From assembly GCF_003626695.1 (NCBI RefSeq), contig NZ_RBAH01000028.1, positions 54,852 to 118,851 of the forward strand: DNA of 64,000 nucleotides. Reading direction: 5' to 3'. The position numbers were made by a program, and so were the translations under genes. The DNA is from Paenibacillus ginsengarvi. Its GTDB lineage: Bacteria > Bacillota > Bacilli > Paenibacillales > NBRC-103111. Below the pieces are notes generated by a model, which was not told where the DNA came from, ran no database searches, and saw only the letters and a list, made by a program, of their open reading frames with translations. Shown piece after piece: positions 59,620-64,000 of this stretch (its first letter is position 1; each line of letters opens with the position of its first letter).

Positions 59620-60822
59620 TCAAAACGCAGCCGCCCCTTCCTCCGCCATCGCCGCCGGAAACGGATCGGCAAACCGCGTCCAGTCGTGCCCCATCTCATC
59701 AACGGTCAGCAGGCAATCGTCAAGCTCCGCAGTCAGCTTCGCGCGGTCTATGCCGATCCCGATAAGCACGAATTTGTTGATCCGGTCGCCGTATACGGGG
59801 TCCCAACCTACGGCGGCTTCTTCCTTGAGCCCGGCTTTCTCCTCGGCCGGAAGCGCGGCAATCCAGTAACCGGCCGGACCGAACTGGACCGAAGGGCCCG
59901 CCTGACTGAGGCTTTGCGCCATCTCATTCCGGGTTGCGAGCCAAACGATGCCTTTCGCCCGAACGATCTCCTCCGGCCAATCGGCCATCCACGCCATCAG
60001 TCGCCCGGGATGAAACGGCCTTTTCCTTTCGTACACGAAGGAGGATATGCCGTATTCCTCCGTCTCCGGCGTATGGGCCGGCTTCTCCAGCTCCTTGATC
60101 CATCCGGCGGACACGCTCGCCTCGTCGAAGTCGAACAAGCCGGTTTCGAGTATCGCCGCCGGGTCCACCTTCCCGTGCGACGCACGGATCAGCTTCGCCC
60201 GGGGCTGAAGCTTGCGGAGCACCGCCTCCAGCCTTTGCAGGTCCGGCTCGTCAACCAGATCGCACTTGTTCATAATAAGCACATCGCAAAATTCGATTTG
60301 ATCGACCAGCAGATCGACGACATCTCTCGTATCGTCCTCCCCTGCGGCCTCGCCGCGATCCAGCAGCGTTTCGCCGGATGCGAAGTCGTGCCAAAACCGG
60401 TAGGCGTCGACAACCGTAACCATGCAGTCGAGCCGGCAAAAGCGGGACAAATCGATTCCGAGCTCTTCGTCGACGTACGTAAACGTCTGCGCTACCGGTA
60501 CCGGCTCGCCGATCCCTGTCGACTCGATCAGCATATAGTCGAATCGGTCTTCCTTTGCCAGCGCCTCGACCTCGCGCAGCAAATCCTCGCGCAGCGTGCA
60601 GCAGATGCAGCCGTTCGACATTTCGACCAGCTTCTCGTCCGTCCGCGATAAGCCGCCGCCCTCCTTGATCAAGGAAGCATCGATATTAACCTCGCTCAAA
60701 TCGTTGACGATAACCGCCACCCTTAGTCCGTTCCGGTTATGCAGCACATGATTCAATATGGTTGTCTTCCCCGCTCCCAAATAACCGCTAAGCACCGTTA
60801 CCGGCAACAGCCGTTTACTCAT
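59620..60822 (-). CDS. CobW/COG0523 GTPase metallochaperone (ZagA/YciC-like)
   Basis: About 400 residues. GTP-binding Walker A LSGYLGAGKTTILNHVL near residue 16, metal-binding CICC at 72-75 in SNGCICCTLRED, Walker B-like YMLIESTGIGEPVPV and base motif MNKCDLVD. A C-terminal CobW domain follows. COG0523 proteins insert zinc or other metals into client enzymes, and two Zur-box-like palindromes lie upstream, so the protein is probably made under zinc shortage, as ZagA is in Bacillus subtilis. AGAGGTGCGTGAA precedes the ATG. Confidence 0.92.
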   Translation of the reverse strand: MSKRLLPVTVLSGYLGAGKTTILNHVLHNRNGLRVAVIVNDLSEVNIDASLIKEGGGLSRTDEKLVEMSNGCICCTLREDLLREVEALAKEDRFDYMLIESTGIGEPVPVAQTFTYVDEELGIDLSRFCRLDCMVTVVDAYRFWHDFASGETLLDRGEAAGEDDTRDVVDLLVDQIEFCDVLIMNKCDLVDEPDLQRLEAVLRKLQPRAKLIRASHGKVDPAAILETGLFDFDEASVSAGWIKELEKPAHTPETEEYGISSFVYERKRPFHPGRLMAWMADWPEEIVRAKGIVWLATRNEMAQSLSQAGPSVQFGPAGYWIAALPAEEKAGLKEEAAVGWDPVYGDRINKFVLIGIGIDRAKLTAELDDCLLTVDEMGHDWTRFADPFPAAMAEEGAAAF

Positions 60823-60839
60823 TTCACGCACCTCTTTTA

Positions 60840-60856
60840 GCGTAATTTTTACGATT
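60840..60856. promoter_or_regulatory. Zur box-like palindrome (proximal)
   Basis: GCGTAATTTTTACGATT fits the Bacillus Zur box (TCGTAATNATTACGA) with few mismatches. It lies 17 bp upstream of the CobW start. Confidence 0.55.
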
Positions 60857-60929
60857 AAATAACAAAAAAAATAAAACTTGTTATTCCTGCTCCAGTCTGT
60901 TTTGGTAAACTTTACTTCGATGAGTTTAT

Positions 60930-60944
60930 TCGTAATTATTACAG
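60930..60944. promoter_or_regulatory. Zur box-like palindrome (distal)
   Basis: TCGTAAT-T-ATTACAG fits the Zur box at 13 of 15 places. Two Zur boxes before a CobW gene parallel yciC/zagA in Bacillus subtilis. The 60945-61230 stretch beyond it shows nothing else that I can name. Confidence 0.65.
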
Positions 60945-61230
60945 TATATCAGCATGTCCGGTTCGTTGTCAATGTTGCTGCCAGCAGCTGCCGAAAACAG
61001 TCCCATACGAAACGCCCACTATGCAGTGAAAATGAAGTTTGGGACCGGATTCATTGAACTAGCGGCAGCCCTGGAATTCAAAAGTAAAGTCATAGACAGC
61101 CGCTGGTTCATGCCATTAACATTCTCTCCTAGAGCTTAACAAACCGTCTCGATGGCTACGCACCGGGCAGCCCATTGTTGCCACAGACAAACCAATCGCC
61201 ATTTTCCAGGCATATCCTTCATTTCTGATG

Positions 61231-62238
61231 TTAAACATCTGCCGCCTTCGGAAAGCGGTCTGGAAATGATGCGATAAAATCAATCATATCATCGGTAATA
61301 CTCCAACCAAATGCTTTCGTCAAAACAGGCTCCCTGAAAAACGATTCTGCAACCCTACGGTTCAAATCCGCATTGTAGTTCATATAGGAAACGGCGGGCT
61401 GTTGAAGATTCAGCGCCAGCGGCACCGCATCCGAAGAGAAATCCACCTCACTCATCCGCACTGTTTTCAAATCCGGATATATACTTGTTGCGAAATGAAG
61501 CTGCTTTTGCTCTAAATCATAGATGAGACTGTATGCAGTATCTTCCCTGCGAACAAATTGTAACGTCTCTCGAGCGAATTGGAGTCGCTCTCTCTCGCTG
61601 TCCGGGATCACAGCCGCAAGGCGAGCCACCCCTTTAACGAAACGATCCATGGAATTGCCATCATAATCGTTGTATACGTTGCGCCAGCGTTCTTCTTTGT
61701 CTTCCAAATCTTTAATTGCCTGCGAGTAAGGAGTGTTGGCCATAATTGAAACCGGCAATGAGTTTCCCCGAAATACGCACATGACACCGCCCAGGAATTC
61801 GAATATCGCACAATCTCCCGAGCGATCGCCTACCATATAATGCAGCCTTGACATTGGCTGTGCAATGCGTACACCGCAAGCGACTTGCTCCGCTTCTTTT
61901 ACTGTGGCACAAGTGTCAAGAATCAACTGAATCCACTGCAACTCTCCGATCGCTGGCAAACGATCGTTATCTGTATAAGCAGATTGCCATAGTGTCGTCT
62001 GCTCTACAACAAGACCTGTTTCGTTGATTCCGCCATTTGGCATTTCTTTGCCAACTTGCGAGACGGTTAGGCTGCCGTATCGGGATATCCATTTTGCCGG
62101 AAGTTCCGGTGGCTGTACAAGCGCGCTTTTGGCAACACCGCGTTTATTCGTAAATAGGTATGCTCCTTGGTATGGAACATCCTGATTTTTGCCCAGAAGC
62201 CGGCCGCCCTCCGGGCTGAAGTAAATAGCGGTACTCAT
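61231..62238 (-). CDS. Ntn hydrolase of the choloylglycine/linear amide C-N hydrolase family, Ser in place of Cys
   Basis: About 335 residues. In this family the mature N-terminal Cys is the nucleophile (M-C-T...). Here the protein begins M-S-T-A-I-Y-F, so removal of Met would expose Ser. GGRLLGKNQDVPYQGAYLFT, WISRYGSLTVSQVGKEMPNG, GINETGLVVEQTTLW match the family layout (WxSxYGS, GxNExGL). Cytosolic; would cleave amide bonds of a small molecule such as an acyl amide or a signal. AAAGGAGAGGA lies upstream; an ATG two codons earlier is equally possible. The earlier ATG overlaps the XRE gene's stop. AT-richer than neighbours. Confidence 0.75.
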   Translation of the reverse strand: MSTAIYFSPEGGRLLGKNQDVPYQGAYLFTNKRGVAKSALVQPPELPAKWISRYGSLTVSQVGKEMPNGGINETGLVVEQTTLWQSAYTDNDRLPAIGELQWIQLILDTCATVKEAEQVACGVRIAQPMSRLHYMVGDRSGDCAIFEFLGGVMCVFRGNSLPVSIMANTPYSQAIKDLEDKEERWRNVYNDYDGNSMDRFVKGVARLAAVIPDSERERLQFARETLQFVRREDTAYSLIYDLEQKQLHFATSIYPDLKTVRMSEVDFSSDAVPLALNLQQPAVSYMNYNADLNRRVAESFFREPVLTKAFGWSITDDMIDFIASFPDRFPKAADV

Positions 62239-62240
62239 CG

Positions 62241-62750
62241 TCATTCCTCTCCTTTATTCAACTTCATTTCAAGTTCTTCCACCCGGCCGGATTCGAGTTC
62301 GTGTACAACATAATCTACTATTCGATTAATCCGTTCGTCGTTTAGCTGAAGGATGCCAGCCATTTTAGATAAACGATACTGCTCTGCCCTCTCTTTAAGA
62401 AGCTTTTGCTTTTTCTCTCTATAAGGTCCAATATCTTCATCTTCAGCCCTTTCCGCCTCAAGCCGGGCCACTTTTTGCTCTAACAATAAGATATGAATAT
62501 CTGCTTTTTTCAGAGGGGTCAGATGCTCCACGAAGTTATTGCTATCTACAAAAACAGTTCCGTCAACCCCAAAATAATTCGCCAGAGCCTGTAACCGCTC
62601 TTGTGGAATCGGTCGTCGCTTTTTGATCCAATCCGAAAACTGTTGCGGTGTAATGTGAAGCTGGCGACCAATTCCTGAATAGGACTGCTCGTTAATCATG
62701 ACCAAATATTCCAGTACGGTTTTGAAAAAAAACGGTTCGCTCTGACTCAT
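62241..62750 (-). CDS. XRE-type transcriptional regulator
   Basis: 169 residues. N-terminal HTH (YSGIGRQLHITPQQFSDWIK, KRRPIPQERLQALANYFGV), central coiled coil (ILLLEQKVARLEAERAEDED, YREKKQKLLKERAEQY) and a short C-terminal helix. GTGGAGTGATCGT precedes the ATG. Three copies of a GACGTAATTTACGTC palindrome overlap and flank its promoter, so it almost certainly controls itself and the downstream hydrolase, with which it overlaps by four bases. Confidence 0.85.
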   Translation of the reverse strand: MSQSEPFFFKTVLEYLVMINEQSYSGIGRQLHITPQQFSDWIKKRRPIPQERLQALANYFGVDGTVFVDSNNFVEHLTPLKKADIHILLLEQKVARLEAERAEDEDIGPYREKKQKLLKERAEQYRLSKMAGILQLNDERINRIVDYVVHELESGRVEELEMKLNKGEE

Positions 62751-62763
62751 ACGATCACTCCAC

Positions 62764-62778
62764 GACGTAATTTATGTC
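62764..62778. promoter_or_regulatory. GACGTAATTTACGTC operator, copy 1
   Basis: GACGTAATTTATGTC, one mismatched pair. Lies just downstream of the -10 box, over the likely transcription start. Confidence 0.65.
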
Positions 62779-62781
62779 AAT

Positions 62782-62810
62782 AATATAACAAATGACGTAA
62801 TTTACGTCAA
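62782..62810 (-). promoter_or_regulatory. Promoter of the XRE-hydrolase operon
   Basis: Minus strand TTGACG, 17 bases, TATATT. Operator copy 2 overlaps the -35 box and spacer; copy 1 is just downstream, copy 3 just upstream. Confidence 0.6.
62794..62808. promoter_or_regulatory. GACGTAATTTACGTC operator, copy 2
   Basis: Perfect palindrome around a central T; overlaps the -35 region. Centre is 30 bp from copy 1. Confidence 0.7.
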
Positions 62811-62817
62811 TATCTTT

Positions 62818-62832
62818 GACATAATTTATGCC
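62818..62832. promoter_or_regulatory. GACGTAATTTACGTC operator, copy 3
   Basis: GACATAATTTATGCC, the most divergent copy. Centre is 24 bp from copy 2, upstream of the -35 box. Confidence 0.5.
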
Positions 62833-63017
62833 GATTCTAAACTGAATGTAATTCCCATGCCATTAGTCAAAACGAAAAAGCGCTAGTCAAAAGTTAAAAT
62901 CCAATACCCCGGCATACCAATAACAGGGGAGGCAAATGGAGCCAATCATTTTCAATTCATGTCTTCGCCGGCGAGCGAACATACGGTACAAGATCAAGCC
63001 TCGTTCGGCAATGGCTC

Positions 63018-63881
63018 TCACCAAGCGGCGGCATCCCCGCATCGAACCGCTGCCGCAAATCCGGCCGCCAACTCGTCGCGAAACAAGCGCGCGGCGGCGG
63101 AAAGATACCGGCCCTCGTGCCAGACGAGCCGAAACGTTCGGCTGCACGCCTGGTCTTCGATACGCAGCCGGATCAGCGAGCCAGTCGCATCGGCATCGCA
63201 TTCGCCCACGAAGGCGACGCCGAGTCCGGCGGCGACCGTTCGGCAAATGGCGGCGGGATTGTCCAGTCCGCATACGATATTCATGCTGAAGCCCGCCCGG
63301 GCGCAAAACGATTCCAGCCATTCATGGAAAGGATGACCGTACCCGTACCCGACAAACGGCTCCTCGGCCAGCTCTTCCAAGGCGATCGTCTCTCTGCCGG
63401 CGAAGCGATGCCCCTGCGATACTGCAATGCTTATCTCCTCGCGAAAAACCGTCGCCGCCTCGATTCCGGGCCCTTCCGGCGGCATAGCCGATATCGCAAA
63501 GTCGATATCGCTGTTTCGGATGCGCGTCCTCAGCTCCTCCTCGGGCATTCGGACCACGTTTAACTGCACAACGGGATAGCGGAGCCGGAACGAGTCCGAC
63601 AAGGCCGCTATAGGCGAAGGACCGGACTCGGCAACGACAATGCTCCCTTTCTCCTCACCAGTCAGCTCTTCGATCGTCCGGGCCGCCTCCTCCAGCAATT
63701 CCAGCGCCGCGTCCGCCTTTTGCAAAAACGCTTCTCCAATCCAATTAAGCCGGATATGCCTGCCCTTTCGTTCCAGCAGCGGCACGCCAAGCTCCTGCTC
63801 CAGCCTGGCAATCGACCGGCTGATAGCCGGCTGGGTGATCGCGTGCATCCGCGCCGCCTTCGTTAAGTTTTGTAGCGGTCC
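63018..63881 (-). pseudogene. LysR-family regulator with broken 5' end
   Basis: About 275 residues follow the ATG at 63848, but the LysR HTH begins earlier: the in-frame codons before it read LQNLTKAAR, joining naturally to MHAITQPAISRSIARLEQEL. A stop codon (TAG) lies a few codons further upstream and the first 13-16 residues of helix 1 are missing. The effector domain is complete (FRLRYPVVQLNVVRMPEEEL, DIDFAISAMPP, AICRTVAAGLGVAFVGECDA). So the gene was cut near 63880 by a rearrangement or by insertion of an element lying to the right. Confidence 0.7.
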
Positions 63882-64000
63882 TACCCCCTAATTATGGAGA
63901 ATAGCCTGCACAAGCTAGAGCGTTCGCAGTCTTACTTGAAATCTCACGTAATCAGGCTTTAAAGCGCAACTTGGAAGGGGGTTAAGTCTGGCTTCGCAGC
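63882..64000. other. Unassigned sequence at the right edge, possible end of a mobile element
   Basis: The break in the LysR gene coincides with GGTCCTACCCCCTAATTATG, unlike LysR coding sequence, and an AAGGGGGTTAAG stretch follows near the edge. This might be a terminal part of an insertion element, but no terminal inverted repeat partner, target duplication or transposase frame is inside the window. Confidence 0.25.

Noticed and set aside
60954..61139. 61-codon frame between the CobW and Ntn hydrolase genes
   Set aside because: No ribosome site and no similarity pattern; lies beyond the distal Zur box on the other strand.
1..64000. CRISPR arrays, tRNA and rRNA genes, prophage or replication origin
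   Set aside because: No regularly spaced repeats, no cloverleaf or rRNA-like stretch, no phage structural genes and no DnaA-box cluster were seen.

Overview
The window is a GC-rich (roughly 55-57% by eye) low-density stretch of a Gram-positive chromosome. Strong AGGAGG-type ribosome sites, frequent TTG/GTG starts, hxlR-hxlAB, ZagA/YciC-like and HemY-type genes, cre-like and Zur-box-like sites and many orphan sugar-binding lipoproteins with AraC regulators all point to Paenibacillus or a close relative (Paenibacillaceae). No rRNA, tRNA, CRISPR array or replication origin was seen.

Layout. 1-4.7 kb: two tandem secreted proteins of the DNRLRE/Fn3/YD-repeat (RHS-like) type, AT-richer than the rest, the second running off the left edge. 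5-7.4 kb: diguanylate cyclase, a truncated MFS remnant, a NUDIX hydrolase. 7.4-11.5 kb: Tat-exported beta-helix protein with a sugar-binding lipoprotein, divergent from a frameshifted AraC regulator. 11.5-22 kb: pyruvate kinase, AraC regulator, sialidase-like BNR protein with an IclR gene remnant and an IclR-type promoter, metallo-beta-lactamase-fold hydrolase, thioredoxin-like protein, DedA protein, cupredoxin, NAD(P)-binding protein, phosphotransferase and HemY. 22.4-25.2 kb: hisC without a visible start, then hxlR and hxlAB (RuMP formaldehyde fixation). 25.2-29.4 kb: sensor diguanylate cyclase, NUDIX, B12-binding radical SAM protein.

29.5-38.95 kb is a carbohydrate locus: GntR-LacI hybrid regulator, secreted multi-domain GH2 hydrolase, an unfamiliar 675-residue cytosolic protein and a sugar-binding lipoprotein. 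They are tied together by four copies of a GTGGACCATCCAC-type palindrome. 39-49.9 kb: M29 aminopeptidase, sugar isomerase-like protein, LacI regulator divergent from an AT-rich esterase, ABC-2 exporter, RluA-type pseudouridine synthase, methyltransferase-DedA pair, HAD phosphatase. 50-52.5 kb: third sugar-binding lipoprotein with a cre site and a divergent AraC regulator. 52.5-58.4 kb: a putative zinc-binding/NDT-like protein, a frameshifted GyrI-like gene, four VOC genes carrying seven VOC domains, and a lectin-fold protein. 58.5-64 kb: TVP38 protein, a repeat-filled spacer, a CobW metallochaperone with two Zur boxes, an XRE regulator plus Ntn-hydrolase operon controlled by three palindromes, and a LysR gene whose 5' end is broken near the right edge.

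The main themes are polysaccharide/sugar scavenging with locally controlled regulons, and an unusual number of decayed or frame-broken genes (MFS, AraC, IclR, hisC 5' end, GyrI-like, LysR). The two single-base frameshifts could also be sequence errors.
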